A stretch of 64,000 nt of DNA from Thuidium tamariscinum (Eukaryota; Streptophyta; Bryopsida; Hypnales; Thuidiaceae): positions 10,437,598 through 10,501,597 of the forward strand of contig OX344756.2 of NCBI GenBank assembly GCA_947034885.2, read 5' to 3'. Below the pieces are notes generated by a model. That model worked only from the letters and a program-made list of their open reading frames with translations. It was not told the DNA's origin and made no database searches. The translations under genes and the position numbers were made by a program. Every line of letters starts with the position of its first letter. The first letter of the stretch is position 1. Below, in pieces: positions 45,653 through 57,754 of this stretch.

Positions 45653-47379
45653 TTAAACTTCTTTGTCGTCAAATCCAAAGGTCTGAAGCACGATACAAAT
45701 ACCATAAAGCTGGCAATAGATGTCATTGACGATTCTACAATGATCCTTGCCTACGGGCCATGCCCTAGAAAGACATCTGGAACTAGAAAAAATGCTGGAA
45801 TGAGAGAACTGAGTCAACTGACATCGATAGAAGAAACGCAACATACTAAAAGCACAACGAACCTGCCCAAAGTCATTGTCTGCACGCTCGTCCTCCTCGT
45901 CCTCGAGCTCTTCATTCTCGCCATCGACGCCCTTCTCTAGGTTTCTCCTCTTCAACATCTTTCTCACTTGTTTTCTATCATACAGAAAACAAGAAAAAAG
46001 GCAACGAACTGATTAGAATCTCTGGTGCTCAGACAATACAGTTTCCAAAAATCTGATTACCAAAACGGCATAGTTGATACTCTTTATAAAACACGATGTG
46101 GATTGTGATATGCCCCATTCCAAGATGTCAGTACACAAATTTTCCTAGTTACCTCGTCGTTCAGGCGTTTTTGCTCCAATGATGCAGGCTGATCCAATCT
46201 ATATAAATCTGCAATTCAAATGCACACTTCTCCATCAAATTCAAATGTTTCGGTAAATTGTGCTACTTGTCCGCTACAAAGCAAACTGGTCGTACCTCGT
46301 CAAAGAATTGACCAAAAAGACACCTCACGGTAGCAGAAGAGAATCAGAGACTGACCAGGTTTTCCCGAGCTTGTCCGCAACAGCCGTGGAGTCGAAACCG
46401 GAGCCAAGATCCCCTTTCGCGGTGACGACCTGCAGACTAATCACCATTATCAGAACAAACGAAGAGCACACATGTTCAAACTCATCGACAGATAGCACTG
46501 CGAAACAACGAAAGAATGACGCCGGTGTAAGGAATTAAAGAGGAATGAAACGTCGACCCAAAAGCTCGACTGGACATGAAGCACCGATCACGGAGTTCAG
46601 CGGCACAATACCTCTGCAAAACCGATCTCATCACCCTTCCGTCACCACAACTGACGACACCTTCAGAGAGAGGATGGACAGATGACTCCGTCCATCGGAC
46701 TGGACGACCCGAGCATTGCGTAGGGACCACGCATTGCACTTCCCCTATATAAAGAACAGCTCGCCTCCTCAAAAAAACGGGTCCTCAAAGGACTCTCCCC
46801 TCCTCCATGGAGGGGTAGCAATGGGAATGGCCTTGGGCCTGGGTGACTCCTCCCATAATCCCACAAAACCCACACAAAACACCCCACAACACCCTGCATT
46901 CAAACAATCCATCGAGGAGCACACAAACACGTCGCGATGGTGGAACTACAACACCAGAATTCAAGCTCCGCTTCCAATTTTGCGAAGAAACCCAAGATAT
47001 TAAAATGAGTACGTGCATAACATCAACATTTCGGCTTTCTTGAATACGGTGAGCAAGTTAGGAAGCCACTCGATTTTCCAAGGCAGTTGAAACCCTAGTT
47101 TTCAGGGTTGCACCGGAACTCTCTTAGCATTTGCGCCTCCCCTTGAATTATTACGGAAACAGTTTCTGGCCCAAACGAAAAGATCTGCGAGAAAATTCCG
47201 CATAGCCGGCGAATGTTCAAGCTACCGATAATACAGTCCTGCGTGCTCACAGGGAGAAGAAGGGGTCGTCCATCTTGCTTCTTATGGAATATGATGTTGC
47301 CATCGTCACTGCATAGCAGAAACTGAGCGCCTGGTCCTCCGCCGCGGCTTTTGCCACGCCCACGACCTCGAGCGTTCAT
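45653..47379 (-). pseudogene. RNA polymerase III RPC7/C31-like gene, copy 1, probably decayed
   Basis: Exon pieces on the minus strand: 47379-47251 (43 codons, MNARGRGRGKSRGGGPGAQF... to FHKKQDGRPLLLP, donor GTGAGC); a possible 46429-46356; 46208-46153 (DLYRLDQPASLEQKRLNDE); 45974-45863 (acidic); and a last piece ending TFGFDDKEV with a stop at 45655-45653. A Gly/Arg-rich start, an L-(F/L)-P motif at the end of exon 1, a DL-RLD--LEQK helix, a long Glu/Asp stretch and a final DFGQ-FGFDD are the layout of plant RPC7-like proteins. The acidic exon is 5 bases shorter than in copy 2 and shifts frame against the preceding exon; exon 2 phase also fails. It is probably inactive. The naming is inference from layout and short motifs. 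Confidence 0.45.
46626..47117 (+). repeat. TATA-bearing 0.5-kb block, copy alpha
   Basis: It shares with 55343-55853 and 56962-57500: CCCTTCCGTCACCAC, AGCATTGCG-AGGGACCA-GCATTGCAC, TATATAAAG (46746-46754), GGTCCTCAAAGGACTC, a CCCTCC-ATGGAGGGG hairpin, TAGCAATGGGAATGGCCTTG, CCCAAGATAT and AACCCTAG near the right end. It sits in the presumed first intron of the RPC7-like copy, on the opposite strand. Reading frames through it look similar between copies, but this may only reflect recent duplication. It could be a small transcription unit, a promoter block or part of a repeat such as a solo terminal repeat. Confidence 0.5.
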
Positions 47380-47670
47380 CTTTCTCCCAATTCAACGAGC
47401 GGTCTGAATCAGGGAGCGAGCGAGCGGCATCAATTACATAATCCGAGCACCTCAAATGGACACAGACCTCCAAAATGTCCACAATCCCTGTGTCACATCG
47501 CCACGACTCGTTGCTACACACACGAGGCACCTACAAAAGATGGGATCGGCGTCGCTCACAGAACAATTGCACTAGAATAGCAATGGAGAATTGAACAAAA
47601 CACACAAGGATCGATCGGTGTTCGGTAACGAGAACTCGCTGGAGCTCGCACAGAGTTTCACTGCCAAGGG

Positions 47671-47678
47671 TAGGGTTT
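47671..47678 (-). promoter_or_regulatory. Telo-box in the promoter of RPC7-like copy 1
   Basis: AAACCCTA on the minus strand, about 290 bp upstream of the exon 1 ATG. Telo-boxes mark plant genes for translation and ribosome production, which would suit a polymerase III subunit. Copy 2 keeps the same motif near 58050. Confidence 0.45.
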
Positions 47679-49430
47679 AAGAACGCGGTTGCCAGCGCTG
47701 CCCGGACCCGCCCGTCTTGAATCAGAACCATACCCGCTTGATATCTGGTGTGCGATGTTTGCATCCGTCAGTACCGGGTATTGTTGTCGGGGGGTCATAT
47801 AAACCAGCAATCATGACCGGTTTGCTCAGTCGACATCGTTGAAAATTTTAAAAATTTCCCATATTAAAAATTAGTCTTGTTCCGACATTGAATTTTTGGA
47901 CAACATACAAATTGAAAATCAATTTTCTTTCTCACTACAGATTGGATGAAATTCATCCTAATTTTTAGATATACTTTATGAAGTTGTTGTCCTATGTAAG
48001 GGTTGGATTTGGTCTTACTAGAGTACATATTTTTTTGAAATTACAAATGGAGAAGTATGTTAAGTTGTTGATGGGTCAAAATTATAGGGGCTCTAGTTCA
48101 GATTTGGAATTGGAAAAATGAGGTCATAGAATCAAAGAACACAAAAATTCAAAAAATCAAAATGTCCAAAGAAACTCATTTCAAATCCATTACAACAAAA
48201 TGTCCTCAAAAAATGACATTATTTTGCTTGTAATAGAATTTTGAATGAATTTTGAATTTATAGAAATTTCAAAATTTATAGAAAAATATTGCTCAAAGCA
48301 TTGGTGAATCTAACCGTATGGATAGAATCTTAAATTCAAATTCTACAACTTTTATTTGCATCTCAATATCAATATATTCTTCCAAATAATATTTTATGAT
48401 GATTTTTTCAAAATTGCCAATTCAAGAAATGAGTCTAGGTGCTTTGGAGTTAAGGCAAGAAATAAAAAGGGGGATTGAAAATTTTTTCTTTTGACAAAAT
48501 ATGAATTTATTATCAATTTCTTAAGCATACTACTAAAGTTGCCTAAGATAACAATCTTTACACTATTTAAAAACCATCCAAAAATGTACCCATCATGGTC
48601 ATCTTAACACCTAAAGCAATCACAATATCACCTAATATGGTTGTATTACTTTTTAACATTGCTATAATATAAAGGAATAAATTAAATGACCTTTTGTAAT
48701 TAATTGATACAAAAAAGGTGGATTAGTTCCTATTCAAGTCACTAATAACTCCTTCACCATCATCCATTGAACATGGTCACTTAATTGCTCTAATCATCAT
48801 CTAAAATTGTATGTATTGCAAAATTTTGTCATTCATTGATGCTTGACTTAGATGGATCATTTTTGAAGGCATTTGTTTTGGACAGTGTGCTTGTCATTGG
48901 CTAATTTACCTTTGTTGGGCTTGACACACTACATATATGACTTTCTATTTGAGTCTTGTAGATTTTATATATACCCCTTCTCTTTTCAAATAATACCAAT
49001 GCTTTTTTTGTAAAATACAAAAGAAACACATCATTCAAAAATATAAGGGATATCAAAGAGCATTCTAGGGGAGGAGGAGGGTGGACTCTTAATGGTTCCA
49101 ATTAGAATTTTCTACCAAATTAAAGTTCTCCCAAGAAAACCAATTTTTTTAAAAATGAGTATAAATAATATTTTCATAAATGGAAATTTGACACTTGGGA
49201 GTTGGAATCATTGAAATTTCTTTGTTCCTTGATTTTACTATCTACTTCAACGGAGACAAACAATAAATGAATTCTTGCTAGAATTACAATTGAAGTAAAG
49301 CTACTTGAAAGTAGAATCAAATATGGGTAAAGATTGAATGGGTTGATTAGACTAGCTACTATATCATCAATTATCAACATTAATAGGTTGCCACAATGTA
49401 ACATTGCCACCAACCACTCAAAAAATTAGC

Positions 49431-51109
49431 TGTGGGGTATATTTTTGTGCACATGATTGAGCAAGTAAGAATTGAAAAAAACACCACCTATATGGTGTTC
49501 TTCTATTTTTAAATGATAAGAATTGAGAATTCAATTCAATTCAATGAATTATAATTATTTGAAAATAATGCACATGACGTTGTAATAAAAATTAGTGTCC
49601 AAAGCAAGATGAAAGTTATCTTATATATGTTGGTAAAGACTTTAAATTAGGACATCTTAATTCAAACAATAATTAATACAATTATGTTGATTTATTTTCC
49701 AATTTGGTCAAATTATTACTATTCAAAAATTTACCATGTACATTGCTACATATTGAGACAAAAGCCACCAAGCAAGCAAGATTGTCACATTAGTGGAATC
49801 ACAAAATAGATAGGGTTGCCAAGTTGCCACATTGATGCTAGATAATTAATTGAAATTTCTAAAGTAGTATTTTATTTTATTCTTTAAAATTTTAAAACAT
49901 TTAATAATTGCTTCAAAGTAATTCAGTATACTTGGTGTTCTACATTAAAAGTAACATTAAAAGTAATTCAACATTGAATGCCACTTACCTTGTTGTTTGA
50001 AGAGATGCAAAGAGAAGCTTCTTATTCAAGTAGGATAGTAGAAGACTAGAAGGTAAGACAACTCATGTAGGACACTTCAAGTAGGATTTATAGGAGCTCT
50101 ATCACTCATAGTTAAGTGAAAAGCAATGATTGTGGATAAAGTAAAATTTCAGACCTCATTTGGATAATGTAGAATAACTTTGAACAAAATCAATGTGGAA
50201 GAGAAATTTGAAAAGAGGGTTTAGGGCAACATTTTCTATAAAAATTTCAAATTTCTTTAACATTTTTTTGGTGAAATTTGTTCATAACTTTTCATTGAAG
50301 GCTCAAAATCTCAAAGGAAATCTTCAAAATGAAATTAATTTGATTTCAAAAAAAATTTACCTCAAAGCTATTTGGAAAAATTTATTCTACTATGCCAAAT
50401 GAAGTCTAAAATTGTACTTGGAAGATGATTAATAGATTGCCAAATCAACTGAGGAATATTGTTTTAATCAAATCACGATAATTACATTAATTTTTGTTTA
50501 GAAGATTGTTAAATGAAGGCAATCCAAAACAAAATTGTTGTGATCAATGTAAATGTGTTCGTGTTTTGTTGATTAGGGCTTCGTTCTTTAGTGATGTAAG
50601 GATCATCATGTGGTGTATGACTAGCCTTATAGAAAAGGTGAACATACTATTCATTACGCAGCTAATATTAATGAACTCCAATCAATGATATTGGTACTAG
50701 TAGTAGTAGAATATTATGGTCTTGGAAAGAGTCATGAAGATGCAAATGGTTATACTTGAACAACTATAATATTTACAATTTGCAATAGTTTGATCTATAC
50801 TAAATATGAGCTTAAAAATAACTATAATTTGATTGTTGTAGCCATAGTACAATCAAGAATATAGTGTGTAAAAATCTAGATATTGACTACAAGAAGAGTC
50901 TCTTCTAGCTCTAATCAATCATTTCCTTTACTATTATAGACCCAAATTTTTACTAATGAGATCTAACATTACAATGATTTGAAATAGAAGTGATGTTATT
51001 TTAATTCTTAAAAATCGTAAATCACAAAGTGGAAACTACTCAAAGTACAAATTCCATATATAATAATCTTATTGGATGAAGAATTTAGAAAAGAGTTGGA
51101 AGCTTGATA
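49431..51109. other. AT-rich gene-free stretch
   Basis: Nothing supported. ORFs at 50193-50402 and 50494-50688 have no recognised domain. Confidence 0.4.
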
Positions 51110-51680
51110 ATGTACCCAAAAGAGGCATACCACCTTGGGTCAATGTATTTGCTCCTCCCCCTATACTCTCAAAAATTTATAGGCCGTTGATTGTTTTAAA
51201 AAAAATGCTTACTTTTGAAATGACCATTGATCTTGTGAGATCTAATTTGAGCCGTCTAAATTTGAATACAAATATGAATATGGAAATAAATGTTGAGTAT
51301 GGATACAATACTATATATGAATATGCAATAAATATTGAATATATATATAAATATAGGATATAAGATACAAATACAAATACGGGACACAGGATGTTGTTTG
51401 TCCCATATTGTTAGTCAATTACATTCCTTACTAAAAATTATAAGACGGAGGGGGGGGGGAGGTATGAAAAAATTAAAATTTTAAATTATTTTGGGTGCAC
51501 AATCACTGTGCACCTTAAAAAAATTTAATTTTTAAAATTAAATTATCTTGGCTTGTGAAGATATGCCATGTGTACCCTAATGCAAAAAAATTTAATTTGA
51601 TTATAGTGCAGTTATTGCCTCTTTTGGGTGCACAATTTGTCACACAATGCAATGCATCCAAAAGAGGCATTAACTGCCTA
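51110..51680 (-). repeat. CATATC-core dispersed repeat, copy 4, inverted
   Basis: On the minus strand it runs from CACCCAAAAGAGGCAATAAC through a C-run, CAATATGGGACAAAC, a degenerate hexamer core, GACGGCTCAAATTAGATCTC, AACAATCAACGGCC and a GGAGGAGCAAATA stretch. It aligns with 5815-6375 over nearly the full length and is the best partner for defining the ends of this family. Confidence 0.65.
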
Positions 51681-53067
51681 CCTACATTGATATGGAATTG
51701 GAATTAGAATTGGTATTTAACCTTTACACTATGAAGCTCCAAGCCCTACTTATAGCACCCTTCATTCACTTTCTACAATCCCCCCAAGTTGAAGTCTTGC
51801 CTTCATTCAAAATTTAGATCAAAATGCAGATTTTTACGTTTTTAATAGCAAAGTCAATAGAAGCGATCCAATATTATTTTATTTACTAAAACATACTTTT
51901 CTACTAGTGAGAGGATTGAGAATTAGGACACAGTGGACACTAGTACTTGTAGCTTCCAAATTAAGGTAAATACACCTAAAACTTATAGAATAATTAATCT
52001 AAGATGTTTAAATTATTATATTGAATTTTTCTTTGGGACTTGTAGGTAGTTAGAAGGAAATTTTAGAGTTTCTAGAAATACATTTTTAAAACAACGTATG
52101 AAAAAATTAGGAATTTTCAATGTGTTGAAAATAGGTGTTTCCAAAATGAATATTAGACTCTTTTCAATAATGGAATCACATTCTAGGCTACAATTGATAA
52201 ATATGAATTTTAAAATAGTGTTGGTTTTAGATTTAACTAAAGCCTTATCTTATGTGGGTAATTTTCCTTTTTGGATTGGAGATGGAAATAACTCCAATTC
52301 ACCAATTACATTGGCATAACTTAAGGGCCTTTTCATTTTGGGTCCCATCTTCAATTGTATATATTTTGAGATACACAAGGACAACCATTATATACGTTGG
52401 TAGAAAAGGAAGTTGTATGATCTTACCTCTAAATTTTTTTGGTTCATGAATCATTTTTTAGATTGTTAGAGTATAGTGTGTGTTAATATGACATGACTAT
52501 TGATATAGCACAAAGGTTGTGCAAACAATGATGGACAAGGAAGACAAAAAAGTGAGTGTTTTTGATGATAGCACTCTATTTTAGTGTCTACTTTTGTAGT
52601 TGTTAGGGTGGCTTAGTGGTCAATGAATGTGGATTGCTGATTGTCTCTAATTTGGCGATTTTTTTTTGCATTGGATTTATTTTGACACCTTGAGTGTGAT
52701 TCCAACTATTTGAAGGAGTTGCACAATAGTGGCAATGCATTTGTACAAACTTATCAATGGTGAAAGTTTTAATAGCAAAAGTCTAAAGGCTCAAACATTG
52801 TTCAGTACAAGACAAAGTAATTAGTTTACATAGTTTTCAAAGAGATTCCCCGCTTGAAAGTTGACAAACATATAGCCTTTAAACCTCAACCACAATCAAC
52901 GTCACTCTCCAAACTCTAGAGATATTGCATAGTTGGACAAATATTTGCCCACTTGCAATAACTCCAAAGTCTATATTCTACCATTAGTAGTAATCAAATC
53001 AATTGAAACCAAAACAAGCAAATAATCTACTATTGTATTATATTGATTATAGCCATAGTCAACATCG
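51681..53067. other. AT-rich gene-free stretch
   Basis: No gene or clear repeat. ORFs at 52098-52449 (plus) have no recognised domain. Confidence 0.4.
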
Positions 53068-53293
53068 ACTAGTCTCTATAAGAAACCTATATTTTTTTGA
53101 CATGCCTGGATTTTTTGGAATGTATTTTTTTTATATCTATGTTAACATTTAGTTGTTATAATGTCAAAAATAACATTTGATGAGCATCATAAAAAACATA
53201 AAAACAACTAAAAGTCAATGTAGATATTAAAAAAAATACATTCCAAGAAATCTAAGGATGTAAAAAAAAACACTTGTTTCTTATAGAGAGTAG
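53068..53293. mobile_element. Foldback MITE with about 90-bp arms
   Basis: The left arm (ACTAGTCTCTATAAGAAAC, then TTGGAATGTATTTTTTT and TTTAGTTGTT) and the right arm, reverse-complemented, match over about 90 bp, so almost the whole element forms a hairpin. ACTA(C/G)TCTCTATAAG is the outer end. The target duplication is ambiguous because the flanks are themselves similar. It is non-coding. Confidence 0.7.
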
Positions 53294-55342
53294 TTCAATG
53301 GCATCATGAACCACAAGAATTTGAATCCAACATTTCAGCAACCAACAGGAATCAGTCACCTTCTCAAATTCCACAACGAGATGTAAACCAATAAAATTTC
53401 AAGTGCATAATTTCACGCTATGCTAGGTAGAACTCCTTTATAGAAGGTTTTGCCTACATCGGCACTAATTGGTAAATAAACAACTTATGCAACAAAGAAG
53501 GAAATGCCGTCTTTAGTGCATTACATGACACATCAACATCACTCTAAACAGTCCAACAAGTTAATTTATTACCCGTCTACAAGCTCCCTCATAGCATGTT
53601 CAACCAATTTTCATGGTTCGTCGTTGTACAAATCAGTTGTTAAATACTATTGAAATAGATTCTACCGGGTTAACTTTGAATGATTCAAAATTGAAAAGAA
53701 AAACAAACTTACAAAGGAAACGACTAAGCTTTGTTTGGAATCTTCCATTGCTTAGAAGTAACTTGTCTAAATTCCAATACCCAAAACGCTTGCAAATTTA
53801 CATGTGACATATACATGTAATAATATAGTTTCTCATGATCCGTTCTCGTCCGTGGACGAAATTGTGTAGAGCTTGTTTTCTAGACCAACCGATTCTATTG
53901 CATAGTGTACACATGCAATTGTTGCAAGTATTATTAACATTACTGTCAAAGCTCAAACATGGAGTATGTGGAGTCGTCGTCACACATTAATCTTTCTTAG
54001 AAATCCTCATGGCAAGACCAATCCAAGAAGAACTGAATCCCAATGAAAGATCCCTGGATTTGGTTGGAGCAAGCAAGTGTCGACGACTATCAGACTAACC
54101 AACTGAGATGAAATTCGCTGCGAAGGTCAAGGTAACTGGAGAGAACATGGGCGTGAGACCAATTCCCAAACACCCAACTTGCCGATACTATTCTAATGTC
54201 ACCCTTGCTTGTAGCTTAATTAGTAAGTCTTTGTCAAACATTTCTCTAAGAATCGTAGTAGACACAAAACAACCCATAAGCTTAGAAAATGTCTTCATAA
54301 AGCGTTTCTCCTCTGTCCAACAGTGATGAGAGGGAATGTTAATTTGATAACCATGACGAGCAGTTTGTGTGTGCCATCACTGTCGCTGCAAGCCTTTGTA
54401 CCAAGTCTATCTGGAAATATCCTTAGACATCACCCGCAATAGAGCCATACATACTATTGTTCACAATTTCTAGTCTCTAGAAGGAGTTTGACTGTAAGTA
54501 CCAAGTTGAACGATTTTGTAGTTGTGATCAATTCAGAGCGTAGGATGTTGGAATTCAAGTAGGGAACAAGTACTTTGACATTTCTAGGGAATCCATCACT
54601 GCCAAGGAGAACTTACTCTTGTTCAAGTTCCTTGATCTCTTTTCCAAGAATTTCTCACTCGATCCGTCGGCAAGATGTGCGTTCCTACTCTTTGGATTCT
54701 GCGGTGGACTTAGAGCAAGGGTATGATCCTGATGTGCATTTGAGGTGTGCTGGCGAGGAAACACCAACATCGTTGTCATCGTTGACACTGAGCAAAGGCT
54801 CCTCGTCGTTAAAATTCCAAGCAAAGTCTCCACACAAGCCTAGCTCTCAAATGATGGCTTACATGTTGTTGTCCTTGTTGAAGGACAAGGTTGAACACTT
54901 CACTGTTTTCAAGGATGACGTTGAGCACCAGTTCCATGGGCCGCAAAAAAATGACCAAGATCCTTTTTTCCTCCACTAGGTGTGACCTTTGGTAAGTAAA
55001 ATACAAGGTTCCCACAAACTCAATTAGAAAATGTAAAGCTGCAAGTTCTGGGGAGAGACATGAAAAGACCAAAGAGTCATTTCTCGGTTCAACAATTATA
55101 CCCGTCTTCCCAAAGTTTCATCACAACTCTACCATGCAACAAAAGCGCCAAATAATAAGCACACAGAACAACCAATTTTCCGAATCGCAAGCATTCGAAG
55201 AATGTCTACTCTTTTTGGAGTCAACAAGGCCATTGATCTTGGAATATTGGTGAAAATTCCACTGCTCTTTATCACTCTACGATCTCTAGCTCCACCTCTT
55301 CCCTTGCACCACGTTTGTCACTACCACTGCCAAGCACACAAA
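53294..55342. other. Unassigned, partly GC-richer DNA with broken coding-like segments
   Basis: 54100-55000 has short protein-like stretches in different frames, such as NIVVIVDTEQRLLVVKIPSK near 54765-54825 and MKFAAKVK before GTAACT at 54132. No family could be named and frames change often. It looks like remains of one or more decayed genes. Confidence 0.3.
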
Positions 55343-55853
55343 AGTCATTGCCCTTCCGTCACCACATCTGACAACGCCACACCTTCAGATAGATGACTCC
55401 ATCCATCCACACCCGAAGCATTGTGTGGGGGCCAAGCATTGCACTCCCCTTATATAAGGGACATGCCATCTTCTCAAAAAAATGGTTCCTCAAAGGACTC
55501 CCTCCTCCACTATGGAAGGGTAGCAATGGGAATGGCCTTGGGCTTGGATGACTCCTCCCACAATCCCCAAAAAACCCCACACAAAACCCCCGTCACAAAA
55601 TCCTACATTCAAACAATCCCTCGCGCAATACACAAACACGCCCTGATGGTGGAACTAGAACACCAAAATTTGAACTCCACTTTGAATTTCATCGCGAGCG
55701 CTCCAATCTAAATATGGCAATGCGAGGAAACCCAAGATATCAAAATGAATACGTGCATACCATCAACATTTTGCCTGTCTTGGATGCGATGGGCAAGCCA
55801 CAAAGCCGTTCGATTTTCTAACGTAGTTGGAAACCCTGGTTCTCAGGTTTGCA
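55343..55853 (+). repeat. TATA-bearing 0.5-kb block, copy beta
   Basis: Contains CCCTTCCGTCACCAC, AAGCATTGTG-GGGGGCCAAGCATTGCAC, TATATAAGG (55451-55459), TTCCTCAAAGGA, a CCTCCACTATGGAAGG hairpin and TAGCAATGGGAATGGCCTTG. Unlike the other two, it is not bordered by an exon 1; its right edge meets the acidic exon of RPC7-like copy 2 directly. Confidence 0.5.
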
Positions 55854-55865
55854 ACAAATTTGGCT

Positions 55866-57754
55866 ATAGTCATCGTCTCCAAGTACTTCCTCCTCGTCCT
55901 TGAGCTCTTCATTCTCGCCATTGGCATCATCATCTTTTGCGGGATTCTTCTCTTCAACATCTTTCTCACTTACCTCCTATCATGAAGAAAATGATCAAAA
56001 AGGGTACTAACTAATTAGAATCTCTAGTGCTCAAACTATAAAATTTCAAGAAAACGGATTACCAGAACGGCAGAGTTGATACTCCTTTTACATCACGATG
56101 TAGAATGTGATACGCTCCATTCCAAGAGATCAATATTCAATTGTTACAAGTTGCTTCGTCTTTCAGGAGTCCTGGCTCCAATGAATGCAAGTTGATCTAG
56201 TCTACGTAACTTTGGAATTCAAATGCATACTTCTCTAGCGAAAACAATTGTTTTAGGGAATTCCACTACCTCTTTATTACTTCATTACAAAGCATATTCG
56301 CCATACCTTGTCACAAAATGGGTTAAAAACCTCAAAGCAGTAGAAGAGAATTAGAGACTCACCAGGTTTTGCCAAACTTGTTTGCAACAGCCATAGGAGT
56401 GAAATCCGGAGGCAAGATCCCCTTCTCTAGCCACGACCTCCAATGTTGATCACCACCATTAGATCAAACAAAGTGCATGCGTGTTCATTTTCATCGACAA
56501 ATAACACTCTGAAATAACGAAAGAATGAAGCAGATGAAAAGATTGGAAGACAAATACAACCTTAACCCACAAGCTTGGCTACAAATGAAGCACTGGTTAA
56601 TTTTAGCATAGAATTCAGGGGCACACGGTTTGCTCTTTCGTTGATTCAATGTTGATTTCAATTTCAACCAGAGTACCCTTTGCAAAACCGACGTCATTGT
56701 GTTTTCCAATAGTCAAATCCAAAGAACAACCGGTAACTTCCAATTAAACCAAACAAGCAAAGGAGAAAACACATGCACACAATTTAGATCATTTAATTTC
56801 TAACCAAAAAAATCCTTCTAGAAACATATCCGCCTTTGTTGTGATTTTTCGAATGTAATACGAAGAATATTCCCATGCTTTCTGGACATGATGTGGCCAA
56901 GCCACCAACATTTCGTCTCTATTGAATATGGTGTCAAAGTGAGGAAGCAATGCGAGTGGAGTCATCGTCCTTCGTTCGCCACAGCCAACGACACCACACC
57001 TTACAACCCTCGAACAGAGGACGGACAGATGACCCCGTCGATCGATCGTACTAGACATCCCAAGCATTGCGTGGGGGCCAAGCATTGCACTTTCCATATA
57101 TAAAGGACAAATTGTCTTCTCAAAAAAACAGGTCCTTAAAAGGACTCCCCCCTCTTCCATGGAGGGGAAGCAATGGGAATGGCCTTGGGCCTGGGACTCC
57201 TCCCACAATCCCCCAAACCCCCCACAAAACCTTGCATTCAAACAATTCATCCAGTAGTATACAAATACAATCCAATAGTGGAATAAGAACACGAGAATCA
57301 AGCTTCGCTAGCTTCCAAGTTCGTTGCTGGTGCTTCAACCCTAGAATGGCAATGCAAGGGTACTCAAGATATTACCAAGAATACATGCATGCCAACAACA
57401 TTTCCACTCTCTTGAATGCGGTGGGCAAGTCAGGAAGCCATTTGATTTTTCAAAGTAGATGAAAACCCTAGTTCTTAGGTTAGCAACGGGATTCTCTTAA
57501 CAATTTGTGTTTCCTCTTAAACTTTAAGGTAATACTTTTTGGCCAAAATAGAAAGGTCTGCAAGAAACCTCGACAAAGTCGGGACAAAAATTTCAAGTTA
57601 CAAAAAAACAGTTCTGCTTGCTCACAGGGAAAAGAAGGTGGGGTCCATCCTGCTTCTTATGAAACATGATGTTGCCATCGTCATCGCGAGGCCCAAACTG
57701 AGGGCCTGGTCCTTGGCTATAGGCCCTACCACGCCCACAACCTCAAGCATCCAT
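55866..57754 (-). pseudogene. RPC7/C31-like gene, copy 2, decayed
   Basis: Exon 1 is 57754-57626 (129 bp as in copy 1, same GTGAGC donor). It reads MDA, a TGA where copy 1 has CGA (Arg), then GCGRGRAYSQGPGPQF and FHKKQDGPHLLFP. The acidic exon (about 55974-55866) reads EKDVEEKNPAKDDDANGENE and then EELKDEEEVLGDDDYSQ in one frame and is better kept than in copy 1. It is a C-to-T decay product, with the LFP motif and DDDY tail that support the RPC7-like reading. The last exon seen in copy 1 is missing, replaced by block beta. Confidence 0.45.
56962..57500 (+). repeat. TATA-bearing 0.5-kb block, copy gamma
   Basis: Contains AAGCATTGCGTGGGGGCCAA and GCATTGCAC, TATATAAAG (57097-57105), GTCCTTAAAAGGAC, a CTTCCATGGAGGGGAAG hairpin and AGCAATGGGAATGGCCTTGG. 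It lies in the first intron of RPC7-like copy 2, opposite strand, like copy alpha. Confidence 0.5.

Larger units (their letters stand above)
45863..49420. repeat. Segmental duplication, block 1
   Basis: Aligns in direct orientation with 55866-59560. Shared parts in order: the acidic exon, the DLYRLDQ exon, the intron-1 TATA block, exon 1 and promoter with telo-box, then non-coding DNA with AGCAATCACAATAT, CTAACAACTCCTTCACCATC-like, TATGACTTTCTA, TTTCAAATAATA and GATTAGCTACTATATCATCA-like motifs. Clear divergence shows that the duplication is old. The non-coding part 47.8-49.4 kb has no genes. Confidence 0.65.

Noticed and set aside
54108-54326. Possible HUS1-like start (MKFAAKVK)
   Set aside because: Only the first few residues are suggestive; the following sequence does not continue as HUS1 in any frame or after plausible splicing.
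46663-57301. Minus-strand ORFs across the three TATA blocks as a protein family
   Set aside because: The frames look alike between copies, but starts, ends and composition do not suggest a protein; sequence relatedness of recent duplicates explains it.
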